A DNA stretch of 64,000 nucleotides. It comes from Leclercia adecarboxylata (GTDB lineage: Bacteria > Pseudomonadota > Gammaproteobacteria > Enterobacterales > Enterobacteriaceae). A program made the translations under genes and the position numbers. The DNA lies in NCBI GenBank assembly GCA_002360945.1, contig DERO01000024.1, forward strand, positions 186,001 to 250,000, given 5' to 3'. The notes under the pieces were generated by a model, which was given only the letters and a program-made list of their open reading frames with translations, had not been told where the DNA came from and made no database searches. This document shows positions 1-13,998 of the stretch, in pieces (the first letter of the stretch is position 1; every line of letters starts with the position of its first letter).

Positions 1-299
1 GGGTTGAAAATAAAATTGAAGGATTTTTGCCAATAGCGGTTCTACTGACTTTTTGGATGTTTTTTAGCGTCATAAATAACATACTTGGCATCCAGACGTT
101 AAGTGCCTCCGGCCACAGTCGGAGCTATAGCAGTAGTTTTAAATTCGTTGCAATTTTTACATTAATATTAATGATTGTACTTATTTATTATTGGCAGAAT
201 ATTGGTGCCGCAATATCGATGTTCTTGGGTGAGTTAAGTTTAACTATTTTACTGTTCGGTAAAGTTCAAAAATTAGCTAATATACATAAAGTTGAGTGA
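1..299 (+). CDS. O-antigen flippase (Wzx-like), C-terminal part
   Basis: Only the last ~99 codons are in the window; the first complete codon begins at base 3 and the stop is at 297-299. The fragment has at least three hydrophobic stretches separated by short basic loops, including a segment reading NNILGIQTLSASG, which resembles the last transmembrane helices of Wzx lipid-linked O-unit flippases (polysaccharide biosynthesis family). The protein would sit in the inner membrane and flip undecaprenyl-linked O-units. It is followed without a gap by the epimerase gene, as in O-antigen operons. The DNA is AT-rich, unlike gnd onward. A Wzy polymerase is a less likely alternative because the motif looks like Wzx; the full protein would settle it. 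Confidence 0.65.
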   Translation, partial: VENKIEGFLPIAVLLTFWMFFSVINNILGIQTLSASGHSRSYSSSFKFVAIFTLILMIVLIYYWQNIGAAISMFLGELSLTILLFGKVQKLANIHKVE

Positions 300-303
300 A
301 AAT

Positions 304-1431
304 ATGTCTAAGAAAATTCTTTTAGTGTTTGGTACACGTCCAGAAGCAATTAAAATGATACCGCTTATAAAGAAGATTCAAAATGATGCTCGTTTTGACT
401 ATAAAGTTTGCGTAACAGCTCAACATCGTGAAATGCTTGACCAGGTGCTCTCCATTTTTTCAATAAAGCCCGATTATGATTTGAATTTGATGAAACGTGG
501 TCAGCAACTTGTTGATTTGACAGCTTCAATGATAATCAGTTTCGCAGAGGTATTACAGGACTATAAGCCTGATTATGTCCTTGTACATGGCGACACTTCA
601 ACGACTTTAGCATGCACAATTTCTGCATATTATAATCAAATTAAAGTAGGGCACGTTGAAGCCGGCCTCAGAACAGGTAATCTTCTTTCACCATGGCCTG
701 AAGAAGGTAACAGAAAAGTTACGGGCGCATTGGCTTCCATCCATTTTGCGCCGACAGAAACTTCACGTTCGAATTTGCTTAAAGAAAATGTTCCGGATGA
801 CAATATTTTTGTTACCGGTAATACTGTGGTTGATACTTTATTTTTGGCTAAAGAACTTATTAAGGCTGACATCGGTTTTCAGCAGAGTCTCAATTCTAAG
901 TATGATTTCTTACAGGATGATAAACGTTTAGTTCTTATCACGGGCCATCGTAGAGAAAGTTTTGGTAAGGGATTTGAGAATATCTGTGAAGGCATTAAAG
1001 ATGTCGCCAGACAATACCCGGATACAAACTTTGTATACCCAGTGCATCTCAATCCACAAGTGCAAGAACCAGTGAATAGACTTCTCAGTTCCGAACCCAA
1101 TATTTACCTGATTCAACCGCTCGATTATCTTCCTTTTGTATACTTTATGGATCGATCTCATTTTATTTTGACTGATTCTGGCGGTGTTCAGGAAGAGGCT
1201 CCATCACTCGGCAAGCCTGTGCTTGTTATGAGAGATACAACAGAACGCCCTGAGGCAGTCGAGGCGGGAACAGTAAAATTAGTTGGTACTAGTCGAGAAG
1301 CAATATTCAGCGGCATGAAAAAACTTCTGGATGATGATGCTTTTTACAGCGAGATGTCACATGCTCACAATCCTTATGGTGATGGCAATGCTGCAGAGCG
1401 CATCTTGAATGCTCTAGCAAATGCGCGCTGA
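304..1431 (+). CDS. wecB: UDP-N-acetylglucosamine 2-epimerase (non-hydrolysing)
   Basis: The product (375 residues from ATG 304) interconverts UDP-GlcNAc and UDP-ManNAc in the cytoplasm. The N-terminal signature GTRPEAIKM (residues 10-18), VHGDTSTT (about 94-101), GHVEAGLRTG (about 116-125) and the later GHRRESFG and LTDSGGVQEE blocks are those of WecB; the catalytic Asp, Glu and His positions known for the family are present. Length equals E. coli WecB (376). An in-frame TTG at 292 overlaps the flippase stop, but ATG 304 gives the usual N-terminus. Lying in the O-antigen cluster rather than the ECA cluster, it probably supplies UDP-ManNAc, or a derivative, for this O-unit. It may be a second copy beside a genomic ECA wecB, which is outside this window. 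Confidence 0.93.
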   Translation: MSKKILLVFGTRPEAIKMIPLIKKIQNDARFDYKVCVTAQHREMLDQVLSIFSIKPDYDLNLMKRGQQLVDLTASMIISFAEVLQDYKPDYVLVHGDTSTTLACTISAYYNQIKVGHVEAGLRTGNLLSPWPEEGNRKVTGALASIHFAPTETSRSNLLKENVPDDNIFVTGNTVVDTLFLAKELIKADIGFQQSLNSKYDFLQDDKRLVLITGHRRESFGKGFENICEGIKDVARQYPDTNFVYPVHLNPQVQEPVNRLLSSEPNIYLIQPLDYLPFVYFMDRSHFILTDSGGVQEEAPSLGKPVLVMRDTTERPEAVEAGTVKLVGTSREAIFSGMKKLLDDDAFYSEMSHAHNPYGDGNAAERILNALANAR

Positions 1432-1463
1432 TCTCAGATTTGCATTAACACATTGGGTTATTT

Positions 1464-2525
1464 ATGATTCTCTTTATTGCTGATTATCCTACCGAAAAAA
1501 ATATTCGAGATGGTATGATGCAGCGGATTGCTGCAATCGATGGTTTGGTAAGTGATGTTGAACGGGTTTATTTAAATGTTTCCTATAAACGCAATATTCG
1601 TAGAACTTCATCATCCATCGGTAATTGCCGGGTAGAGAATGTTAATTTCTTTGTTCATTTTAAATTCATCACTGAACATATTAAGAAAGCAAGATTCATT
1701 TATACCCATTCTGTCATTAACCTTTTTAAAGTGTTACCCGTTGTTGATTTTTCTAAGCTTCTTCTTGATGTCCATGGCGTTGTACCTGAAGAGCATAAAT
1801 TCATGGGCAAAACACTTTACTATCATTTATTCAATGTTGCTGAACGCCTTGCTATCAAATATGCATATAAAATAATTCACGTCACAAAGGCAATGGAGGC
1901 GCATTTTCAAAATAAATATAATTTTGATAACATTGCTGAACGCTCTTTGGTTTTTCCAATATTTGAATCGGTCGCGGTGACGAAAAACATTGAAAAATGG
2001 GGGCGGGATGAATTTGATTGCGTATACGCTGGAGGAACTCAGGCCTGGCAAAATATAGATATGATGATGGGGTTAATTAAGGGTAAAGAGAAACATGGGA
2101 ATGAGAGGTATAATGTTTTTCTTCCAGAAATACAAGTTCCCATGTTCAAGAAAAAATATTCGGCAGTTATTGAAAGTGCGGACGTTAAGGTAGGCAGTCT
2201 CTCAAAAGAACAAGTTATTAATTTCCTCATGGAAAGCCATCTGGGTTTTATACTGCGTGATAATATTCTGGTCAATAGAGTTGCATGCCCAACCAAGTTA
2301 ATAGAGTATCTTGAATGTGGAGTGATCCCCATCATTCACCATGAAAATATCGGTGACTTTTCTGCCTTAGGATATCAGTATTTAACAAAAGATGAATTCA
2401 CTGCTGGGGTATATACTAGTGAGGATTTGCAGATTAAAGCTGATATTAATTATGGTGTGATGACTAAATATAAAGAAATGACATTGATGGCACGAAACGA
2501 AATAATCAATATATTACATAATTGA
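1464..2525 (+). CDS. O-antigen glycosyltransferase (GT-B type, specificity unknown)
   Basis: A 353-residue cytoplasmic or membrane-associated protein. The N-terminus (ILFIADYPTEKNIRDGMMQR) fits the Rossmann-like start of GT-B glycosyltransferases, and the C-terminal half contains the layout of the nucleotide-sugar domain, with an acidic patch around PTKLIEYLECGVIPI (about 275-290) like the family 4/1 E-x7-E region. No signal peptide and no strong transmembrane helix are seen. It lies 32 nt after the epimerase and is the last gene of the O-antigen operon before gnd. The DNA is AT-rich with codon use unlike gnd, as is usual for laterally exchanged O-antigen genes. I cannot name donor or acceptor sugar; a ManNAc-derived donor is only suggested by the neighbour. 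Confidence 0.75.
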   Translation: MILFIADYPTEKNIRDGMMQRIAAIDGLVSDVERVYLNVSYKRNIRRTSSSIGNCRVENVNFFVHFKFITEHIKKARFIYTHSVINLFKVLPVVDFSKLLLDVHGVVPEEHKFMGKTLYYHLFNVAERLAIKYAYKIIHVTKAMEAHFQNKYNFDNIAERSLVFPIFESVAVTKNIEKWGRDEFDCVYAGGTQAWQNIDMMMGLIKGKEKHGNERYNVFLPEIQVPMFKKKYSAVIESADVKVGSLSKEQVINFLMESHLGFILRDNILVNRVACPTKLIEYLECGVIPIIHHENIGDFSALGYQYLTKDEFTAGVYTSEDLQIKADINYGVMTKYKEMTLMARNEIINILHN

Positions 2526-2779
2526 TTGTCTTTTATAAATTTATCTGGCGTGCGGTAAGTTGTTAAAATATTCTGCCAGATATATTTTTGTGTCATGATA
2601 TTTAAAAGGCTTTCATTGCCTAATAAACAGTTAGTTCAAAACTATTAGTAATTAATTTATTAAGGTCGGTGTATTTAGCAATTACTACTATTCATCCTGC
2701 TGTTAACTGGGTTAACATCTGAGATACACTTTAAACCGTGCATGCTTTGCGCGGTGACCACACCTGACAGGAGTAAGTA
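2526..2779. other. Intergenic region before gnd (O-antigen operon end, gnd promoter/leader)
   Basis: This AT-rich 254-bp gap has no gene. TATCTGGC at 2542-2549 pairs with GCCAGATA at 2575-2582, followed by a short T-rich run, a weak long-looped terminator candidate for the O-antigen operon. A perfect 6-bp inverted repeat (GTTAAC either side of TGG) lies at 2702-2716. The gnd leader and Shine-Dalgarno (AGGAG, 2770-2773 region) close the gap. I could not assign the gnd -35/-10 boxes with confidence. Confidence 0.45.
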
Positions 2780-4186
2780 ATGTCCAAACAGCAGATCGGC
2801 GTCGTCGGTATGGCAGTGATGGGGCGCAACCTGGCGCTCAACATCGAAAGCCGTGGTTATACCGTCTCCGTTTTCAACCGCTCCCGTGATAAAACCGAAG
2901 AAGTCATTGCCGAGAATCCAGGCAAAAAACTCGTTCCTTTCTATACGGTTCAGGAGTTCGTTGAGTCTCTGGAAACGCCTCGTCGTATCCTGTTAATGGT
3001 GAAAGCAGGCGCTGGCACAGATGCGGCCATCGACTCCTTGAAACCGTATCTGGAAAAAGGCGACATCATCATCGATGGCGGTAACACATTCTTCCACGAC
3101 ACCATTCGTCGTAACCGTGAGCTGTCAGCTGAAGGCTTCAACTTCATCGGTACCGGTGTTTCCGGTGGTGAAGAGGGCGCGCTGAAGGGCCCATCTATCA
3201 TGCCCGGCGGTCAGAAAGATGCCTATGAGCTGGTCGCGCCAATCCTGACCAAAATCGCTGCCGTTGCTGAAGACGGTGAACCATGCGTAACCTATATCGG
3301 TCCGGACGGTGCGGGTCACTATGTGAAGATGGTGCACAACGGTATTGAATATGGTGATATGCAGCTGATCGCAGAAGCCTATTCTCTGCTGAAAGGCGGC
3401 CTGAACCTCTCTAACGACGAGCTGGCGCAAACCTTCACCGACTGGAACAACGGCGAGCTGAGCAGTTACCTAATCGACATCACCAAAGATATCTTCACCA
3501 AGAAAGATGAAGAGGGTAAATACCTGGTTGATGTGATTCTGGATGAGGCGGCGAACAAAGGTACCGGTAAATGGACCAGCCAGAGTTCACTGGATCTGGG
3601 TGAGCCACTGTCACTGATCACTGAATCGGTCTTTGCACGTTACATCTCTTCTCTGAAAGAGCAGCGTGTTGCAGCATCTAAAGTGCTGACCGGTCCACAG
3701 GCGAAGCTGGCAGGCGATAAAGCAGAATTTATCGAGAAAGTCCGTCGCGCACTGTATCTGGGTAAAATCGTCTCTTACGCGCAGGGCTTCTCTCAGCTTC
3801 GTGCCGCGTCAGATGAGAACAACTGGGATCTGAACTACGGTGAAATCGCGAAGATTTTCCGTGCCGGTTGCATCATCCGTGCGCAGTTCCTGCAGAAAAT
3901 CACCGATGCGTACGCTGAAAACGCGGACATCGCTAACCTGCTTCTGGCACCATACTTCAAGCAGATTGCTGATGATTACCAGCAGGCGCTGCGTGACGTG
4001 GTGGCTTACGCGGTACAGAACGGCATTCCAGTGCCAACCTTCTCTGCTGCAGTTGCGTACTACGACAGCTACCGTGCTGCTGTTCTGCCTGCTAACCTGA
4101 TTCAGGCGCAGCGCGACTACTTCGGCGCGCACACTTATAAACGTACCGATAAAGAAGGTGTGTTCCACACCGAGTGGCTGGATTAA
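2780..4186 (+). CDS. gnd: 6-phosphogluconate dehydrogenase, decarboxylating
   Basis: The 468-residue cytoplasmic enzyme oxidises 6-phosphogluconate to ribulose 5-phosphate, CO2 and NADPH in the oxidative pentose phosphate pathway. The NADP-binding start ([15 protein letters not shown], residues 7-21), the active-site stretch [16 protein letters not shown] (about 178-193) with the catalytic Lys/Asn/Glu set, and the [12 protein letters not shown] signature (about 253-264) are intact, and the length equals E. coli Gnd. The ATG at 2780 follows AGGAG. GC and codon use switch to typical chromosomal values here, marking the edge of the O-antigen cluster. A sequence complementary to the Shine-Dalgarno region lies in codons 70-72, matching the internal complementary sequence known from E. 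coli growth-rate control of gnd. Confidence 0.99.
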   Translation: MSKQQIGVVGMAVMGRNLALNIESRGYTVSVFNRSRDKTEEVIAENPGKKLVPFYTVQEFVESLETPRRILLMVKAGAGTDAAIDSLKPYLEKGDIIIDGGNTFFHDTIRRNRELSAEGFNFIGTGVSGGEEGALKGPSIMPGGQKDAYELVAPILTKIAAVAEDGEPCVTYIGPDGAGHYVKMVHNGIEYGDMQLIAEAYSLLKGGLNLSNDELAQTFTDWNNGELSSYLIDITKDIFTKKDEEGKYLVDVILDEAANKGTGKWTSQSSLDLGEPLSLITESVFARYISSLKEQRVAASKVLTGPQAKLAGDKAEFIEKVRRALYLGKIVSYAQGFSQLRAASDENNWDLNYGEIAKIFRAGCIIRAQFLQKITDAYAENADIANLLLAPYFKQIADDYQQALRDVVAYAVQNGIPVPTFSAAVAYYDSYRAAVLPANLIQAQRDYFGAHTYKRTDKEGVFHTEWLD

Positions 4187-4213
4187 TCTGATTTAACTCA
4201 GGCATGTAGCGAG

Positions 4214-4241
4214 ACCCGGTGATTGTCACCGGGTTTTTTTT
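4214..4241 (+). terminator. Rho-independent terminator of gnd
   Basis: A perfect 9-bp stem (ACCCGGTGA / TCACCGGGT) with a 3-nt loop is followed by a run of eight T. It lies 27 nt after the gnd stop. Confidence 0.93.
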
Positions 4242-4416
4242 ATTTGTAATATCCCCGTGTTGCCTCACCTGGTTCATCCGAGAGGCTATACTGCAGCATA
4301 AACCACTAGAATTGTCCCTTTCTGCAGCCAGCCATTCGCCTTGACATCAACTCAGCATACGAGGTAAAAACCCCAAAAGTTGCTTATTGCGGTGGGGCGA
4401 TTGTCGCTCCCGACAC

Positions 4417-4434
4417 TTAACTTAAAGAAGTTAA
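4417..4434 (+). promoter_or_regulatory. Inverted repeat over the ugd ribosome-binding region
   Basis: TTAACTT-AAAG-AAGTTAA is a perfect 7-bp inverted repeat with a 4-nt spacer, ending 4 nt before the ugd ATG. It covers the only Shine-Dalgarno-like bases (AAGAAG). It could form a hairpin in the leader or be a protein site; the overlapping CTTAAC/CTTAAA bases faintly recall a PmrA half-site, but the standard spacing is not met. The repeat is direct observation, the role is inference. Confidence 0.4.
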
Positions 4435-4438
4435 TTCA

Positions 4439-5605
4439 ATGAAAATAACAATCTCCGGAACAGGTTATGTGGGTCTCTCTAATGGGATCCTGATTGCGCA
4501 GCACCACGAAGTGGTGGCCCTGGACATCGTACAGGCCAAAGTGGATATGCTTAACCAGAAGATCTCCCCCATTGTGGATAAAGAGATCCAGGATTATCTG
4601 ACCAATAAGCCGCTGAATTTCCGCGCGACCACGGACAAAGTTGACGCCTATAGCGGTGCGGATTTTGTAATCATTGCGACGCCAACCGATTACGATCCAA
4701 AAACGAACTATTTCAACACTTCAAGCGTGGAAGCGGTGATCAAGGATGTGACGGCAATTAACCCGAACGCCGTGATGATCATCAAATCGACGATTCCTGT
4801 TGGCTTTACCCAATCGATTAAAGAAGAGCTGGGTATCGATAATGTCATCTTCTCACCTGAATTTCTGCGTGAGGGCAGGGCATTGTACGATAACCTGCAC
4901 CCGTCCCGTATCGTCATTGGTGAACGCTCAGAGCGTGCGGAACGTTTTGCTGCCCTGCTGCAGGAAGGCGCCATCAAAAAGGACATCAATGTCCTCTTTA
5001 CCGATGCGACGGAAGCTGAAGCCATCAAACTCTTTGCCAATACCTACCTGGCAATGCGTGTCGCCTACTTCAACGAACTGGACAGCTACGCTGAGAGCCT
5101 GGGGTTGAATACTCGTCAGATCATCGAGGGCGTATGCCTCGATCCGCGTATCGGTAACCACTACAACAACCCTTCCTTCGGTTACGGTGGCTACTGTTTG
5201 CCGAAAGATACCAAGCAGCTTCTGGCTAACTACCAGTCCGTACCGAACAACTTGATCTCTGCGATTGTGGATGCCAACCGCACGCGTAAGGACTTCATCT
5301 CTGACTCCATTCTGGCGCGCCAGCCGAAGGTGGTGGGCGTGTACCGTCTGATCATGAAGAGCGGTTCGGATAATTTCCGTGCTTCATCCATTCAGGGGAT
5401 TATGAAGCGTATTAAGGCGAAAGGCGTTCAGGTCATCATTTATGAACCGGTGATGAAGGAAGATGAATTCTTCCATTCACGTGTGGTTCGCGATCTGGAT
5501 GCCTTCAAGAAGGAAGCGGATGTGATCATCTCTAACCGGATGGCGGAAGAGCTGTCTGACGTGGCGGATAAAGTCTACACCCGCGATCTGTTTGGTAGTG
5601 ACTGA
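4439..5605 (+). CDS. ugd: UDP-glucose 6-dehydrogenase
   Basis: The 388-residue cytoplasmic enzyme oxidises UDP-glucose to UDP-glucuronate with two NAD+. The N-terminal nucleotide-binding motif [10 protein letters not shown] (residues 7-16), the central STIPVGFT block and the catalytic cysteine C253 in [14 protein letters not shown] are present, and the length matches E. coli Ugd. It is single, followed by a bidirectional terminator. Its product is the substrate of the 4-epimerase encoded convergently just downstream, and also feeds colanic acid and L-Ara4N lipid A modification. In relatives ugd answers to RcsB, PhoP and PmrA; clear boxes for these were not identified here apart from the inverted repeat at the start. 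Confidence 0.98.
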   Translation: MKITISGTGYVGLSNGILIAQHHEVVALDIVQAKVDMLNQKISPIVDKEIQDYLTNKPLNFRATTDKVDAYSGADFVIIATPTDYDPKTNYFNTSSVEAVIKDVTAINPNAVMIIKSTIPVGFTQSIKEELGIDNVIFSPEFLREGRALYDNLHPSRIVIGERSERAERFAALLQEGAIKKDINVLFTDATEAEAIKLFANTYLAMRVAYFNELDSYAESLGLNTRQIIEGVCLDPRIGNHYNNPSFGYGGYCLPKDTKQLLANYQSVPNNLISAIVDANRTRKDFISDSILARQPKVVGVYRLIMKSGSDNFRASSIQGIMKRIKAKGVQVIIYEPVMKEDEFFHSRVVRDLDAFKKEADVIISNRMAEELSDVADKVYTRDLFGSD

Positions 5606-5620
5606 TTCATCGACACCAGA

Positions 5621-5650
5621 AAAAAGCCCGGCATCATCGCCGGGCTTTTT
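5621..5650. terminator. Bidirectional terminator between ugd and the epimerase
   Basis: AGCCCGGC / GCCGGGCT form the stem around ATCAT-type loop bases, with an A-run on the left and a T-run on the right. It serves ugd on the plus strand and the epimerase, whose stop is at 5653, on the minus strand. Confidence 0.92.
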
Positions 5651-5652
5651 TT

Positions 5653-6657
5653 TTACACCTTATAAAACTCGCGATACCAGTCCACGAAGTTCTTCACGCC
5701 CTCTTTAACCGAGGTTTGCGGTTTAAAGCCGATAACCTCATACAGTGCCGTGGTATCCGCACTGGTCTCCAGCACATCGCCTGGCTGAATCGGCATCATG
5801 TTTTTTTCCGCTTCAATGCCTAACGCTTCCTCCAGTGCCGTGATGTAGTCCATCAGTTCGACTGGTGAGCTGTTACCAATGTTGTACACACGATAAGGGG
5901 CGGAACTGGTTGCCGGCGAGCCAGACTCCACCGTCCATTCATTGTCCGCCTGAGGGATCACATCCTGCAGGCGAACAATGGCTTCAGCAATATCATCGAT
6001 ATACGTGAAGTCACGCTTCATCTTACCAAAGTTGTAAACGTCAATACTTTTGCCTTCCACCATGGCTTTGGTGAACTTAAACAGCGCCATGTCGGGACGA
6101 CCCCACGGGCCATAGACGGTAAAGAAGCGCAGGCCGGTCGTCGGCAGGCCGTAAAGATGGGAATAGGTATGCGACATCAGTTCGTTGGCTTTTTTGGTCG
6201 CGGCATACAGCGAAACCGGGTGATCCACGGAGTCGTCGGTCGAGAACGGCATCTTACGGTTCAAACCATAAACGGAACTGGAAGAGGCGTACAGCAAATG
6301 CTGCACCTTATGGTGACGACAGCCTTCCAGCACGTTCAGATGACCTACCAGATTAGCTTCGGCATAGGCGTGTGGGTTATCCAGGGAGTAACGTACGCCC
6401 GCCTGGGCTGCGAGATGGATCACCCGATCGAATTGTTCAGCCGCAAAGAGGGCAGCCATGCCGTCGCGGTCAGCCAGTTCAAGCTTACGGAAGCTGAAGT
6501 TCGCGGAGGTGAGCAGATCAAGACGCGCCTGCTTCAGGTTCACATCGTAATAGTCATTGAGGTTGTCGATACCCACAACCTGATGTCCGGCATCCAGGAG
6601 CCGCTTGCTGACATGAGCGCCGATAAAGCCTGCTGCGCCAGTGACCAGAAATTTCAT
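5653..6657 (-). CDS. uge: UDP-glucuronate 4-epimerase (NAD-dependent SDR)
   Basis: A 334-residue extended short-chain dehydrogenase/epimerase predicted to interconvert UDP-GlcA and UDP-GalA. It has the NAD motif GAAGFIGAH (residues 7-15), the DNLNDYYDV stretch typical of UDP-GlcA 4-epimerases, SSSVYG, and the catalytic YAATKKANE (YxxxK). I chose ATG 6657 because GAGG lies about 6 nt before it; an upstream in-frame ATG at 6669 lacks such a site. It is transcribed towards ugd, whose product is its substrate, and diverges from wzz. Klebsiella Uge and similar enzymes in surface-polysaccharide loci are the nearest comparators. UDP-GalA could go to the O-antigen or the LPS core. Substrate is inferred from family and neighbour, not shown. 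Confidence 0.85.
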   Translation of the reverse strand: MKFLVTGAAGFIGAHVSKRLLDAGHQVVGIDNLNDYYDVNLKQARLDLLTSANFSFRKLELADRDGMAALFAAEQFDRVIHLAAQAGVRYSLDNPHAYAEANLVGHLNVLEGCRHHKVQHLLYASSSSVYGLNRKMPFSTDDSVDHPVSLYAATKKANELMSHTYSHLYGLPTTGLRFFTVYGPWGRPDMALFKFTKAMVEGKSIDVYNFGKMKRDFTYIDDIAEAIVRLQDVIPQADNEWTVESGSPATSSAPYRVYNIGNSSPVELMDYITALEEALGIEAEKNMMPIQPGDVLETSADTTALYEVIGFKPQTSVKEGVKNFVDWYREFYKV

Positions 6658-6851
6658 AACTGTCCTCATCTGTGACTTATCATGTCCGGTGCGTTAAGTA
6701 CCGGATTTGGGGTATGATAACGCGATGCGCAGGCTAACCAAACCTCATATTTTCGATATGCCTCATCGGATTCCTATAGAAAATCCGTCAACAATCGATA
6801 AACTATATCTGAAACTTTATTATTTGCGCTTTTTGGCCTTCTAAGGATTAT

Positions 6852-7832
6852 ATGACGCAGAACAACAATAACGCGGTCACGCGAAGCAGTGACCCTGAGC
6901 AGATTGATTTGATTGATCTATTGGTACAGCTGTGGCGTGGGAAATGGTTAATTGCTGCGTTTGTCGCCATCGCTATTGCCCTGGCCGGAGCATATCTTGT
7001 CTATGCCAAAGAAAAGTGGACTTCTACCGCCATTATTACCCAACCTGATGCCGCTCAAATTGGTGGGTATAGCAACGCGCTGAATATTCTTTTTGGTGGT
7101 GCTGCGCCGAAATTAGATGATATTCAGGAAAGTGTTATTACTCGCTATAACGCGTCTTTCTCTGCTTTATCCCAGACCCTTGAAAACCAGGCCGTTCCGG
7201 AAAAGCTGACTATCGAACCTACAGTGAAGGGCCAGCCTTTACCCTTAACTATCAGCTATGTAAATGGTTCGGGTGAAGCCGCGCAAAAGCAGGTGGCGAA
7301 GTATATTCAGCAGGTTGATGAACAAATTCAAAAAGAGCTTGAGGTCGATCTTAACGACAACATTAAGCAGCAGGTCGCTACCCTGAAGGACGTGTTGAGT
7401 AACCAGGAGACGATTGCTCAGGAGCAAAAAGATCTGCGTATCAAGCAGATTTCGGAAGCATTGAAGTACGCTGAGGCTGCAAACATTACCAGCCCAAAAA
7501 TTCAGCAGACACAGGATGTTACACAGGAAACGATGTTCCTGTTAGGTACCGAAGCGCTGCAATCCATGATTGCGCATGAATCTTCACGTCCACTGACGCT
7601 GTCTGATAATTACTATCAAAATAAACAGAAACTGCTGGATATTGAGAAACTGAAAATCGATCCGACATCAATTCACGCGTATCGCTATGTTATGAAACCA
7701 AACCTGCCGATTCGCCGTGATAGCCCGAAACGTTCAATCGTTATGATCATGGCAGTACTGCTGGGTGGTATTATCGGCTCCGGCATTGTGTTAGGTCGTA
7801 ACGCCATGCGTAACTACCAGACCAGAGCCTGA
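6852..7832 (+). CDS. wzzB: O-antigen chain-length determinant Wzz
   Basis: A 326-residue inner-membrane polysaccharide co-polymerase that sets O-antigen modal length together with Wzy. It has the Wzz architecture: an acidic N-terminus with EQIDLIDLLVQLWRGKW (about 16-32), a first transmembrane helix at about 33-52, a long periplasmic coiled-coil-rich domain, and a proline-rich PNLPIRRDSPKR stretch directly before the second helix (about 297-317). Length fits E. coli WzzB (325-327). ATG 6852 follows AAGGAT by a short spacing. The gene ends at a terminator shared with the convergent his operon. The 194-bp region back to the epimerase start holds the divergent promoters, which I could not place exactly. 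Confidence 0.96.
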   Translation: MTQNNNNAVTRSSDPEQIDLIDLLVQLWRGKWLIAAFVAIAIALAGAYLVYAKEKWTSTAIITQPDAAQIGGYSNALNILFGGAAPKLDDIQESVITRYNASFSALSQTLENQAVPEKLTIEPTVKGQPLPLTISYVNGSGEAAQKQVAKYIQQVDEQIQKELEVDLNDNIKQQVATLKDVLSNQETIAQEQKDLRIKQISEALKYAEAANITSPKIQQTQDVTQETMFLLGTEALQSMIAHESSRPLTLSDNYYQNKQKLLDIEKLKIDPTSIHAYRYVMKPNLPIRRDSPKRSIVMIMAVLLGGIIGSGIVLGRNAMRNYQTRA

Positions 7833-7849
7833 TACAGGCCTGCAAGCTA

Positions 7850-7877
7850 AAAAAAACCGGGGTTTCCCCGGTTTTTT
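7850..7877. terminator. Bidirectional terminator between wzz and hisIE
   Basis: AAACCGGGG-TTT-CCCCGG with an A-run before and T-run after; it ends on the last base of the hisIE stop codon and serves both convergent operons. Confidence 0.92.
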
Positions 7878-8481
7878 TATTTGTGTCGCTGACGCAGATT
7901 CTCAATCACTGCGGTCAAATCTAACTCCTGATCCTGCAGCAGCACCAGCAGGTGATACAACAGGTCAGAGGCTTCATTTGTCAGCTCAGCCCGATCGTTC
8001 ACGGTAGCGGCCAGGGCGGTCTCTACGCCTTCTTCCCCCACTTTCTGCGCGATACGCTTGGTGCCGCTGGCATAGAGCTTCGCGGTGTATGAACTTTGTG
8101 GGTCAGCGGTTTTGCGCTCAGCCAGCAGTTGCTCCAGCTGGTACAGGAACAACCACTGGTGGCTGGCGTCACCAAAGCAGCTGCTGGTGCCCAGGTGGCA
8201 GGTCGGTCCGATGGGGTTCACCAGCACCAGCAGGGTATCGTTATCGCAGTCCGGAGTGATGCTGACCACGTTCAGAAAATGGCCGGAGGTTTCGCCTTTG
8301 GTCCACAGACGCTGTTTGGTGCGCGAGAAAAAGGTTACTTTGCCGCTGTCGATGGTCTTCGCCAGGGCGTCCTGATTCATATAACCCAGCATCAGCACTT
8401 CGCCAGATACCGCGTGCTGCACGACCACCGGCATTAAGCCGTCGGTTTTTTCCCAGTCCAGCTGCGCACGTTGTTGCTCTG

Positions 8482-8488
<7 letters not shown>
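7877..8488 (-). CDS. hisI: Bifunctional PR-AMP cyclohydrolase / PR-ATP pyrophosphohydrolase
   Basis: The 203-residue fusion (HisIE) does the second and third steps of histidine synthesis: PR-ATP to PR-AMP and ring opening to ProFAR. The N-terminal cyclohydrolase (about 1-115) shows the zinc/metal motifs DCDNDT and [13 protein letters not shown]; the C-terminal pyrophosphohydrolase (about 116-203) shows the MazG-like helix [10 protein letters not shown]. The domain order and length are the enterobacterial standard. It is the last gene of the operon and its start overlaps the hisF stop by 7 nt, indicating translational coupling. Confidence 0.98.
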
Positions 8489-13993
<5,505 letters not shown>

Positions 13994-13998
13994 GGTTG

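Noticed and set aside
2542..2591. Firm terminator of the O-antigen operon
   Set aside because: The 8-bp stem has a 25-nt loop and only a short T-run, so it is noted in the intergenic entry but not called a terminator.
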